Part shown: piece after piece, positions 37,543 through 49,600 of the stretch | Numbering within the stretch: the stretch's first letter is position 1 | Layout of the letters: every line of letters begins with the position of its first letter | Source of the DNA: Phorcus lineatus | Taxonomy: Eukaryota; Mollusca; Gastropoda; Trochida; Trochidae | Length of the DNA: 64,000 bases | Direction: 5' to 3' | Assembly (NCBI GenBank): GCA_921293015.1 | Contig: OV121081.1 | Span: 27,965,158 to 28,029,157, forward strand | Position numbers and translations under genes: made by a program | The notes under the pieces: model-generated | Seen by the model: the letters and a program-made list of their open reading frames with translations, nothing else | Databases searched by the model: none | Told to the model about the DNA's origin: nothing

Positions 37543-38505
37543 TTAATTGACGTTACTGTTTTCGTCTTTATTTATTCCATTGTTTCTTGTGCCAAATTAT
37601 GTATGTTAGTTTGTTTTTATGCATTATTGAGTAATAAACATTATTCTCCACTGACCTCTTTTGTTTCATATTTATACAATAACGTCATCATTGATCTATA
37701 ATTAAAGTGATTACGTTAACGTTATAGCTCATGTCGTTATACGTTAACTCCTTTAAAGTTTTTCTCACGAAAGGAACCCGTCATGCTAAGTTTTAAAGTC
37801 AGTCAGATACTTTAAAACCACAAAAACGACCGGGATTGTCAACGAAAATCCATAATCTTCGCGGAGGAAGACCTGAATAATGAATATAGAATTGAATTAT
37901 ACAACGCATTAGGGAGAAATCTTAAAACCAATATGTTAATGAGATGTAAAATTACAGACATCGTGTTTATATAAGAATGCAATCGTCCGCGCTTCATTTC
38001 ACATTAAGGCCTACTCCAGTGATATCTACATGACGTCTAAGTATATTCCTTGATATTAAATCTCTTCCTTTGTGTTCATTTGTCACATAAATGACGGTCG
38101 AACTGAAGTGCTAACGTTCACTTATTGAAGAGGACGTTAGCATGCTAAACACCCTTTTGACACAGTCCAAACACTAGGTCAGACTTACAATATGACACCG
38201 TCTACACAAATCATGTAGACATTCACATCAATATGTTAACCGATTTATCAAATTCTATTATAGATAAAGCAATAAGTCTGTTCTTAAAACCTTTCCCATA
38301 GCTTTTGATTGAGGTGAGAATGGTGCCGCAATACTTTTTGATCGTGTGTACAATACAGACCACAAGGCACGCATATGATCTATGTGTACTATGGTGCCTT
38401 TAAACCAGCGATATGTTAGGACCAGAATGTATCGATGGTTTGTGAAGGGATATGGAAGAGTTTACTGGATATGAAGAATTTGACTGATTTTGAAGAACTC
38501 TCACT

Positions 38506-41500
38506 ATGACATTAACAGGTGTTTTCGGGATCAACGTCCTTGTTTTTATTGGACTATCATTACAGGTAAAAAGATTTATTTTTAAGCGTGGATAATGTTT
38601 TCCTTTGCTTATTTGTAGCTGAACATTTTCAAAACCAAATCTATTGACTAGTTTAATTTTCAGTTAAATGCTTTTTTTCAATTTCAAAACATTCTGCTCG
38701 CTCCGTAACTTCTTATTTCAAAAACAAAGAACTGTTTTGATGTACTTGACAAACTATAATTATTGAATGCACAGTATCAATCCATTTGGAACATGAGACC
38801 GAATGGGGAAACATGGATTTTTAGACAAGGTACCATTACGACTTTCGGATTTTGACTAGGTACGAGAATGGTACACTAAATATACTGTAAAGAATGTCAT
38901 CTTTAATGAACACAGATAGGATGGAACAAATCTTGACGCTTAGGGGGATTTTAGAAGTGCTTTATCGCGTAGGTGCATAACTTCTCTTGCAAGGCTAACC
39001 CGCGCCTGTCTCCTACACTAATTAAATCTTTGCTGCCAAGGCGTAAATCATAGTAATTTGAGTGCAGCGCCCTCTTCGGGGAATTTTTTTTATCAAAAAT
39101 AGTTACAATATACAGTGTGTGTACAAATGTCAATAAAAATTATTACTTGTATCAAATTATATTTGTAGTTTATCTAAAATATCAAAAAAAGGTAATGTTT
39201 ATTCATACGCAATCATCAATCAATCTTTTTTTTCAGTAGAAAGGACTTTTGCAAACGATTAACATGAACAGATAAAATAATTAAAAGAGTTTTTGTAGTA
39301 AAAAAGAAATTAAAAAATGCAACGTTTCAACTATTTGAAATGACTTTTGAATAAGCTAAATTTTGTAGGTCTTGAAGATTAGATATGAACACCTTTTCGT
39401 CACTTTTTCAGTATTTTATAAAGAAAGCGATAATTTTGCCTTTTTTTCTAAAACATTTTTTGGATTTGTTTAATTTCATTTCAAATTTAACAACGGACCT
39501 TCGATGAACATTACCATCCTCCTTAGCTAAATACCAGGCAACCAGTCGTAAAAAAATCGTAATTCAATATGTGTGCGAATAATGCCAATAATCGTGAAAG
39601 CCAAAATGTACAAAATCATTAATACATTATCCTGATATTGTGATTCTGGTGTTGAAAGTAAAAAAATTGACGACGTTTAAAATAAGCTCCTCACTTTGAT
39701 TAACCCCTGTAAAGTTACGCATGATTTCCCCCAAGGCGGACCCGTACATGGATCCGACATTGACCTACAATCTCTACGAAGACGAAGTTGATGATCACAT
39801 CATAGACTGTCCCCCCTGTGTCCACCCCGACCCCTTCACAGTGACCATCGCGGGGGTCAGCGTGCCTGAAGGCACCCCTCACTGTACAACTTGCTTCTAC
39901 CTCAACACCATCAGCGCAACAAGCGGTATGTCCATTCAAATACTATCTTTCTTTATATATCTTACTTATGAGTCAATAAATGTAACCATTTGAATCCATG
40001 ATGGGTTTGCTATGATTATAAGGAATTTAACTGATTAGAAATATGTTATATTAAACTTTTGGTTATTAAAAATTTTGTAATTACATATTTATTTTTATAA
40101 AGTTGTAAAAATTATTACAGCACCTTTATTCATGACATTTTCTATCAAAACAACATGGCGGACTGTAGCCGATAGGTTAGATACGTTTTTTATCTTTTAA
40201 TGTAGATATGGTAGGTATATATGCTTTCTGCAGCGTTTCTAAATTAGATAAGAATGCTTTGGAATTTGCATTGTGTCATTTGATTGCGGCCTAAGTACCA
40301 AACTTAAGAACGTTACCCTTGGAATCAAGAACTTGCGACATAGCGTGTCTCAGAGTCAGGGTCAATCAAACGGTGTTTATATAATTATATTCACGAGAAA
40401 AAGAAACATTCCAAGACAAGATCTTTAAATCCACGTATAATGAATACGACTTTATCAGACTTACATCAGATTTTAAGGAGTTAACTAAACCATACTAACA
40501 ATTCTAAGAAAATGCCCGGTCTTTTCTATTATGTTTCTAAACAACGCAGTTTATAATAATTGAACTGATTTCAATGAGATTGGAAACCATTCAACATTAT
40601 TACGTAGACCCACGCCTGTTCACCGTTTGCTCTTGAGGTTTTAGTAAGGAATTTCATTTCCATCACCAATTCATCCCCAACCCACAGGACAGTGCCTGTT
40701 CTACAAAAGAAACACCTTCGTCACACCGGTTGAGAAGCTGGACTTCAATTACGCTAAGCGGTACTTGGTAACTCTGGAGTGTAGAAGCGGAGTTGTCTTC
40801 ACCCGGGTTGATCTCGACATCAGGATTAGACCCAACGTCGCACCCCACTTTACTGGGACATTCCTAACCGGGCCGCTCACTGGTGAGTTTATCGTATATT
40901 TGTCACAGTGTATTTTCACCACGCCAAGTTTACGAAACTGCTTGTTGGTAATTTTCAGTTATGGAATACAAACATAATTTCTCGATTAGATAAAAGCATA
41001 AACTTTTTCATGGCATTACTCAGGCCAGTCTCGATGATCACTTTTACTCGTAGCGACCTGCCCGACGGATATCGACTCAGCACTGCCCGCTGGGATCGAT
41101 GTATACACGTCCCTCACCGCTGATGACGCCAACTCAGACACCGTCATCTTCAGTATGACGTCATATCCGCCGAATGATGTCTTCGACATAAATCCAAGTA
41201 AGCAAAAGAACTGGCTCATTTGTAACTATTTAATCATGTTTTTGTAGTTATTTGTAGGGGGCATAATAATGTTTTTTTTGCAGCACCCAAACAGAGATTG
41301 GGAACTAGTATGTCAAAAGAAGGAGCACGTTAATACTTATTTTCTAAACCGGAAATGTTTTCAATAAGTATTTTTCAGGTAAATAGGTTAAAAACTAGGA
41401 ATTTACGCAGAACCGAAGATAGAGACATGCAAGAAAGGGAAAAAAAGAGACATGATAGAAAGACAGACAGTCAAGAAAATTCATGTGTTTAAGTTTTCAC

Positions 41501-44500
41501 TTAATAATGCAGTGCGAAACATTGATTAAATGTCACGAGCTTTTGAAATATCAAGTGATAATTCCATGTTTCTCAGGCACTGGACATATTCACACAGTAA
41601 AACCAGTGAGCGGGTTCTGCCACCGGACTGTCGAGTTCCATGTGTACATCGCCGACAACAAGCTACCCGCGACCGGACCCCTCGTCATAACATGCCGTAT
41701 CAACAGTACGTACACTTAATGTGGCAAGAGTTCAATCAAACATGGTTTAACATGGTTTAACAATCAGCATGATTTGGCACTTTCGCGCTGACAGGTGACG
41801 CGACTCTGCACGGACTGCATGCTTTTCACGTGCTGAAGCTGATGTTAAAGAGCCACTCCGTGATTTTCATTTAAGAAATGAATTTCATCATATGGTTGTC
41901 CACACGGTTATAACCTGTTTGAAACTTGTAAGATAAACTTGTATAACCGGCAAGCTTGCGACGCCGGTTATACAAAAGTTTATCTTACAAGTTTCAAACA
42001 GGTTATAACCGTGTGGACAACCATATGATGTAATTCATTTCTTATAAATTCAAACGTTGTATTTAAAGCGAAAATGCATTCGAAATGCAATTCTATAGCT
42101 GCTTGTCGCACTGACCTACGTACCGGTTACACCAAGACGGATCTCTACCCGTATTCAGACGCATAAACAAAATAGTTCCAAAGACTCGGTAAAAATGACA
42201 CTTTTTTATTCTACAAATAATACATTTTGTGTATCAAAAAACTAACAATGATTATATTTTTGGAAAAAAGTGGAAAATGTAAAGTTTAATTTAAATAGAT
42301 CAAAGTTAACAAATAACACTCGCGTATTTATACTGTCCAGAATCTAGGTGACAGTACAGCGTGTTTTGGCTAGTTCCGGCACGATATCGTATAACCTGCA
42401 TTTACTGAAGGTTATTTTGTATAACCCTCAACTTTGGGTTCATTGAAATGTATACCGATCACATGACCATGTCTGATCCAATCAGAATGCAGCATATCGT
42501 TTACATCACAAAGTCTGAATTTATAACATATTATTTATCTTTGATACGAACCTAAATTTCATATGTGGTGATTTAAAATCAAATAAATTCAGACTTTGTG
42601 ATGTAAACGATATGCTGCATTCTGATTGGATCAGACATGGTCATGTGATCGGTATACATTTCAATGAACCCAAAGTTGAGGGTTATACAAAATAACCTTC
42701 AGTAAATGCAGGTTATACGATATCGTGCCGGAACTAGCCAAAACACGCTGTACTGTCACCTAGATTCTGGACAGTATAAATACGCGAGTGTTATTTGTTA
42801 ACTTTGATCTATTTAAATTAAACATTACATTTTCCACTTTTTTCCAAAAATATAATCATTGTTAGTTTTTTGATACACAAAATGTATTATTTGTAGAATA
42901 AAAAAGTGTCATTTTTACCGAGTCTTTGGAACTATTTTGTTTATGCGTCTGAATACGGGTAGAGATCCGTCTTGGTGTAACCGGTACGTAGGTCAGTGCG
43001 ACAAGCAGCTATAGAATTGCATTTCGAATGCATTTTCGCTTTAAATACAACGTTTGAATTTATAAGAAATGAATTTCATCATATGGTTGTCCACACGGTT
43101 ATAACCTGTTTGAAACTTGTAAGATAAACTTTTGTATAACCGGCGTCGCAAGCTTGCCGGTTATACAAGTTTATCTTACAAGTTTCAAACAGGTTATAAC
43201 CGTGTGGACAACCATATGATGAAATTCATTTCTTAAATGCATTTTCGCTTTAAATACAACGTTTGAATTTATAAGAAATGAATTTCATCATATGGTTGTC
43301 CACACGGTTATAACCTGTTTGAAACTTGTAAGATAAACTTTTGTATAACCGGCGTCGCAAGCTTGCCAGTTATACAAGTTTATCTTACAAGTTTCAAACA
43401 GGTTATAACCGTGTGGACAACCATATGATGAAATTCATTTCTTAAAACATCTATACTTTTCATGTCCAAAAGACATATATATGACAAACACTGGTTTTCC
43501 ATGAAAATCTGAAACAGCCTTGTAAATGCACAGAGGTGTAGATATCACGTCTAATATGCATGGATACCAGTTATATAACTTAAAATACACTATCAACTCC
43601 TAACTGCCCTACTTGCTGTCTCCAAAATTACGTTGGACGATTTGACGAGCGCCACGGTGAGGTTTTCGATCATAATTGCGAGTGAGTGAGTGAGTGAGTT
43701 ATTGTTTAACGCCGCTTGGGCAATATTTCAGCCATTAGCGGCGTAATAATTGCGACGTTCTACCTTCATATTGTCACTGTAAAAAACCAACAAGCTTTAA
43801 AATGTGTCTTTTTTTGGCAACAGTCGATACTTCGCAATCAAATGAAACCATTGATTAAGTTTGGCATATATGACTCCAACAACTTACGGAGTGGCTCTTT
43901 AAACAACTGAAATTAACACCATAGTTAACTGGTTGGGTGTATTCGTTATTTTCATATCATGTGTTAGTAATTAAAAGGTTATGGCTTTATTCTCATAAAT
44001 TGGTCATGTTATCTCACATATAATAATTATGTGAATTGTTTTGTAGAATCGAAATGTCTTTCCTTTCCTTTATCGTAATAACTATTATTTAATTCAGACT
44101 TCAACAAAGAGGTTATGGTGCGCAACAGTAACCGGGACGTGTGGGTCGACGAGGATGAAGCCGTAGGGGGTCTGGTATACACCATGCAGTCCGCCCCTAA
44201 CCCCCTCCCCGTCACGTACACCATCCTTAACGTGCAGCCTCCCTCAGCCGCATCTTTCTTCGGCATCTCAGGTAAAAGTCCCCCGCCCCCACCCCCAGGG
44301 CAAACATGGCAAAGGTCTTCATCACGGGCTAAGTAAAACCTTTCTGCTGTTCTCCAAAATTCGTGGATTTAGTGCGTACCTCCATCGGCGATACAAAGTA
44401 ACCTTTATGATAATGTGATTTATGATTTAGCTATTAAATGCTGAAGCAGAATCAAGATATGTTGCATGTTCAAAAATTAGATACACGTTTGACTGGGAAT

Positions 44501-46906
44501 GTCTTTAGTCTTTTCAAGACATTCTATATCCTATTATTATCGTGAATAAATCTAAACCAAGAACTTTAAATGATGTATAATATCTTTTATCTAACTGTAA
44601 CGGATAATAGGTTTTTCGGAAATGTAAGAAAGAACTCAAGGTTAATTTGAATTCTTACCTTCTTTAAACAAAGATGGCGGTATATAGAACCAAATTTCCA
44701 CAAAAGGCAAAAAAAAAGAACTTTCTTATGATATACCCTTTATAAAATAGTGTTGTTTTATACAGGTGCCGACTTGGTAGTTGCATCCCCTCTGAACTAC
44801 GAGGACTTCATAAACCGAGACCCTAATGTCACTATCACTGCAGACAATGGACAGTGTCCTTCCGAAGAGTTCTGGCTCCACCTCCACATAGTGGACAAGA
44901 ATGACCCCCCGGTACCATCCGCTACCAGCTTTACCCATATAACACCAGAGGGCGGCGTAGTGAGTTTTCTTTCAGTATTTACGGTTAGCTGCTTGGAACT
45001 TTAAAAAGGAAGGTTTACGTTAAATAGTGATTTCAATAACAAAAATGTACCAAAGTGTACAAAGCTCGCTAAAGTACTTTCACTGATAAGGGTTACCTTC
45101 GGAAAGGTTAAAGATATTATTATTGTATATATTTAAATATAAAATCTGCATTTCTGCTTCTTATAATAACCATAAAGGCAAAGGGAAGTTACTGTGAATA
45201 CTTTTTTTCTAAAAAAAAAATCCATTTTCTGGATTTTGGAAACCATTTTTTTTTAAACTATGAATTGCTGAATATTTGCTTTAAACCGCCTACACGATTT
45301 TCGACCACGCACACAAATTTGTTCTTAAAATGTAGAACTTCAGTTTTTTAATTCAGGATTAAAAAAAACACCCATCAGGAATGGTTCATATCTAAAATGA
45401 AAGGACCATGTTGATTTGATCGAATGTTGAATACCATAAGATTGAATTACGATATAGGCAAACTTGAATGTTAGCAGATTATCTGAAAATATGTTTTCCA
45501 GCGCAACAGGAACGATATCTCTGTCTTTTAGAATCTGTCTTTAAGAATTAACAAGATCAGCACCTACGTTATTTCATGTGCAGAAGTGGCTTGAGGGTTC
45601 CTATTGGTGTCTTTCTACAATATTACAATTAATAATTAATAGTATCGTCAGGACCCAGATATCATGCGACAGTAATTTTTTTCTGATATTGAAATGTATG
45701 AAAATGACAACATATAATATCACAAGAATTATAATGATATTATAATTATGACTGAAAAGATATATTTTCATGTTTAGATTTCCTTCAATTTGGACGCTGC
45801 TTTTATTGTGGCGGACGAGGATGCCACCGATAACCAGTTCAACTACAAAATTATCGGCGCCAACCCTCACAATATGTGGACAGTAAGTGCCACAAACGAA
45901 CTGACGTCTATCTTACCGTATGACCTTGAGACCCATGGAGCAAGCACGACCTTGACCTTGGAGGTAACGGACTCCAAGGGAGCAGCAACTAGCGTCAGTT
46001 CCACAATTACTGCTACAGACATCAACGACAACCCTCCAATATTCTCCAACACAGCGTATTCCTTTACCGTAAGTGACTGTACGGCCGCGGGAACGTCTTT
46101 GGGACAACTCATGGCTACCGACGCCGACACCAACGTCAACAACAACAACGCCATTTTGTTTGACGTTGTTGCTTCGAACGGGATAAGTGTAAGTTGGCCT
46201 TAATTCATCTTTAATTTATTTGAAATACACATCTAAAACAACCAATTAGCCATGTCTGATTGTTAGTATCAATATACATAGTGTGCGTTCGTCAACCAAT
46301 CGATGATAATCCAAGATATAGATACCTGCCTACACAAATACTTACATACCTGAGTGCATACTTAATAAAAGACATTCATAAATACATACATTCATACATA
46401 CATACACAAATACATACATACCTGAATGCATACTTGCTAACAGACATTCACAATTGCATACATTCATACATACATACACAAATACATAGATACCTGAATG
46501 CATAAATATATACATGCACACACACACACAAATATGTACAACATACATGAATTAAATCAGGCTGCTTTTTTCAATAAAACTACAGGTTGCTCGTCAATGT
46601 TTTTTTTATCATGATATAGATTATAAAGTTCAAACTTCTCTTTGCTGCGAATAGGTCGATGCCAACGGTAACGTAAGACTACTGACGCCGGTGACGGTAG
46701 GTTCGACGCCGTCTATCAAGGTTGGTGCCAGGGACCAGGGTGTTCCCGTCATGACGTCACCCTGGCAAGCTGACGTCTCCCTCATTGTGACTCCCTGTGT
46801 TTCAACAGACTCTACCTCGGACCAATGTGGCGACTCTAATTCTCCTGTCGGTTTCTTTCTCCAGCTGGCCGCGTTCATAGCTGCCCTGGTCGAAAATACC
46901 AGTTGA
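38506..46906 (+). CDS. Cadherin-like gene C: small, probably GPI-anchored cadherin
   Basis: Nine exons: 38506-38565, 39736-39925, 40688-40882, 41054-41197, 41577-41705, 44098-44271, 44766-44959, 45778-46188, 46655-46906 (stop TGA). They total 1749 bases, 582 residues, with phases equal to gene B. Exon 1 is a signal peptide (MTLTGVFGINVLVFIGLSLQ). Exon 2 has paired Cys motifs (DCPPCVHP, CTTCFYL) after YNLYEDE. Linkers RPNVAPHFTG, HIVDKNDPPVP and TDINDNPPIFS mark successive cadherin-like repeats. The C-terminus is CGDSNSPVG then a hydrophobic run (FFLQLAAFIAALV) and ENTS, which fits a GPI signal better than a stable transmembrane anchor. The exon 2 start was set at GCG, 39736, because CCCAAG is a good acceptor and it aligns residue for residue with gene B exon 2. 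The intron between exons 5 and 6 carries the large inverted-repeat element. Confidence 0.9.
40560..40585. repeat. Fragment of the TTTCAATGAGATTG repeat family
   Basis: AACTGATTTCAATGAGATTG matches the arms of the inverted repeats near 55720-55825 and 56300-56625. It is a single short fragment in a gene C intron. Confidence 0.45.
41849..43898. mobile_element. TTAA-flanked inverted-repeat element with nested palindromes
   Basis: TTAA at 41845-41848 and 43899-43902 flanks perfect 13-bp inverted ends (AGAGCCACTCCGT / ACGGAGTGGCTCT). Inside, an arm from about 41872 to 42523 is repeated in inverse from about 42584 to 43235, with a 60-base spacer whose sequence matches the interior of the related element at 20329. 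Each arm ends in its own hairpin of about 165 bases (41873-42050; 43069-43235), and a third hairpin copy lies at 43275-43445. No transposase is encoded. The whole element lies in the gene C intron between 41705 and 44098. Confidence 0.9.
43682..43745 (-). mobile_element. Truncated SINE tail with 10-bp target-site duplication
   Basis: GTGAGTGAGTGAGTGAGTTA, then TTTAACGCCGCTTGGGCAATA and a short GC-rich end. It is flanked by ATAATTGCGA at 43672-43681 and 43746-43755. On the minus strand this is the 3' tail of a SINE family abundant in molluscs. It is inserted in the TTAA-flanked element. Confidence 0.85.
46310..46540. repeat. CATA-rich microsatellite with ~80-bp higher-order unit
   Basis: CATACATACACAAATACATA strings with the segment CCTGAATGCATA recurring near 46350, 46422 and 46492. 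It lies in the last intron of gene C. Confidence 0.9.
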
Positions 46907-47515
46907 ACGTTGCCTTTATCATGAAAACAATTCCAGCAAGGCATGATCCACCAAGTCGTCATCACGGGCTAACAAAAGTCTTGCTGCATTGTGTCAAATT
47001 CGTGTCGAGTCTCCATTGGTGACATGTAGCAAATTCCTCGAGTTATGTAGTTGGATTATCATGTCCAAGCGCAGTAGGCCGAAGAACTGGCACAGAAAAA
47101 ATGCCGGAATGCAGCAAGGCTTGAAATAGACAATGATTGAGACTGTCTTGCGGGGGAGGTTTGTACAAATGAATTGGCCCTCTGATTAGCCCAATATATT
47201 CTTTTGCGTATAATATATTCTACTTATATTATTAGTCAGGCAAGACGAAGAGTCGAAGACTGAAAATGAATATTATTGATGAATATTTAAATTTCTTTTC
47301 TTTCAATCTACAAACTGTTTTGAGAATTAAGATATGTACAATGTTTACCGATTAATATTATCTGAACGTTGTAATTCAGCCGATATTGTTTGAATGTAGA
47401 TGGTCTACACATATTGCAGCTGATCTGTCGTGGTCGTATTTATTTGTTTTATTTTAATTCCTTGTGTAATGTTTGAATTACGATTGTATGAAATTACAAT
47501 TTAGTATGAATTGTA

Positions 47516-47521
47516 AATAAA
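47516..47521 (+). promoter_or_regulatory. Possible poly(A) signal of gene C
   Basis: AATAAA about 610 bases past the gene C stop and the clearest candidate in this interval; AT-rich context limits certainty. Confidence 0.4.
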
Positions 47522-47588
47522 ATGCTTAAAATAATAGTTATTATTTGGTCATTTCAAAAAAAAAATGAACAACAGAATCTAATATTTT

Positions 47589-47821
47589 CTGCAAGGATTG
47601 CTCACCAGGTGCCACTTATGCTACATCATCAGCATATAAAAGAACGCTTAGCATAATTTGTTAATGTCAACACAAGATTTCAAATCTTTTAATTCATAAG
47701 CTTAATTGTTAACATATATTGAAAACAGAGTTGGTGACAAAACACAACCTTGACGCACGGCAGAGTAAACATCAAATGAGTCTGTAAGAGTACGGTTTAT
47801 TGATAATATTTTAATACTAAT
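47589..47821 (-). pseudogene. Decayed non-LTR reverse transcriptase fragment
   Basis: On the minus strand, VYSAVRQGCVLSPTLFSIYV is a typical LINE reverse-transcriptase block. It is followed after a stop and a frame change by LYADDVA and, past another stop, VAPGEQSLQ. The spacing between the blocks is normal for the family, but stops and a frameshift make it non-functional. No 5' or 3' ends of the element were found. Confidence 0.85.
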
Positions 47822-49409
47822 AGTGCGTATTTGTATAGCGCTCATATCCACTAAAGTATGCTCATGACGCTAACAGGAAGAAGATTATTCGAAGTGTACT
47901 GAAAAGAGGTGTATTCTCATACAAGCCACTGTGTGAGCTTATACGTCTATGTTTATACGTCACGGTTCACGGCTGACTGCATCTACCTTGATACCTTGAT
48001 TGACCTCAGTATTCATGTTAATCTATGTTGGAAGCTTGAAATATACCAGCACTGATTTCAAGGAACAGAAAACACTTTATTATCTCGTAGTGCTACTGTA
48101 AATCCTTTCACAAACATTTACTCAAATTACAGAAAGTAGTGCCTGGATGTACATTTCAAATGCATCCAATTTCTACAAATTTGAGATGGTAACTTTATAC
48201 TTTATGTAAACAAAATCTTCTGACCTAATTTGTCGGTACCTATGCACTGAATCTGTAACATAATAGTGTTGTACTTTAGAACAGATTCAGACACTATTAT
48301 ATAACCATGAAACAGTAAGTCTGTCATTGTTTATGTCATTAAGAAGCACACTTTAGAAGACGTGTCAACAAAGATGTAAGTTGAACCTATGTTTGTTTTC
48401 TGCTTCAATTAATCACAACTGTTGTTATCAAAGTCGAAATGTTGCGCACATTTGTTCCAACAACGGAGATTTGTTGCGCAACGGAGATTTCACAACCCAG
48501 TTTCCCCGCAGCGAGAAAACTAATTGTTTCTTATCTTAGTTGGGCAGCCTATTCTGCTATTTAGGCTACAAAAAACCTTCTATATAAGTCTAAATCTTAA
48601 TGTAGTAGATTAACTGTTTACTGAATAAAAAGCATAATTACAATGATACCTGAGCCATAACAATAGATTAGGAGTACTTAGATTTAGTTCATTCTCGTAT
48701 TATTCAGCGAAAATCGCTTTATCTCTTCTACTTCGCCACACAACAAGAAACGCTGTCTAGATTAGACTACTAGTGTTCGTGTCTGTACACAGTATTTTGA
48801 CCTAGAATATCCGTTATCAAACGTGCATGCGTTTTAGAGTCGAGTTTGTTAAACGAGTGTAAACCGGTAGGGACAAGTTGAGTAACAAAAGAGAGAATCT
48901 ATTTTTAAAGTCTTTTCAATTGATTTCGATATTGTCACACACTTATGATTTGTATCAGCCGGCAATATGGTTAATGACACGCTAGAATGTGTCCGGTTTC
49001 AAAGTATTCGTCCGAACCCCTTATAATCCTTGATCGACAGAAGTTTTTTGTATTCGTCAATCGACTGAGGGTAACCAAAACATTGGATAAACACTGTATT
49101 TGACGTGGTATACTATGTTAAGAGAATGATTAGTGCTCAAAACCAACATTGGTGATGAGTTATGGTATGTGTGTGATTGTTACCCTTGTTGACATGTTTC
49201 CCTGCTATCTGTCATGGCCTTATAGGACACAATCCACACTCACCCGTTCTCATCATAGACCTCCCTCGCTACACTGCACACATTCTTGTCTATCTACAGG
49301 ACACACACTACACCGCATAGGTCACTACACACAGAGCTGTCTATCTACAGGACACACACAGCATAATTCACATGACACGGTTCAACTGACCTGCTTAATA
49401 CAAAGTGTA

Positions 49410-49600
49410 CAAGGATTTACGCACCAATAACTTTAGGGGTATGTGGACGTTGTTTAATTTTTAGTGATAAGACGAAGGTTTATGTAAGTAAGAAACCTAT
49501 TGATACAGTCCAGATAGGATTTACGCACCAAGTTTCGACGCATGTGGACATTGTTTAATTTTTGGTGACAAGACGAAGGTACATGTAAGTGATCCGATGT
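49410..49600. repeat. Imperfect tandem duplication, ~103-bp period
   Basis: GGATTTACGCACCAA near 49414 and again near 49516, each followed by ATGTGGAC(G/A)TTGTTTAATTTT and AAGACGAAGGT. Two copies only. Confidence 0.85.

Larger units (their letters stand above)
36321..38505. other. Intergenic region between genes B and C
   Basis: Holds the gene B 3' UTR, a repeat end near 36825 (CTACTGTCCCTTTAA) and a TTAA-flanked MITE at 37077-37542. A TATATAAG string near 37968 is a weak promoter candidate for gene C, but it is 530 bases from the start codon and AT-rich context makes chance likely. No other coding exon was recognised. Confidence 0.5.

Noticed and set aside
39713..39735. Earlier acceptor for gene C exon 2, giving LRMISPK before ADPYMD
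   Set aside because: It is in frame, but CCCAAG at 39735 has a better pyrimidine tract and aligns exactly with gene B exon 2.
46260..46548. Open frames over the CATACATA region
   Set aside because: Microsatellite bias; it is spliced out between gene C exons 46188 and 46655.
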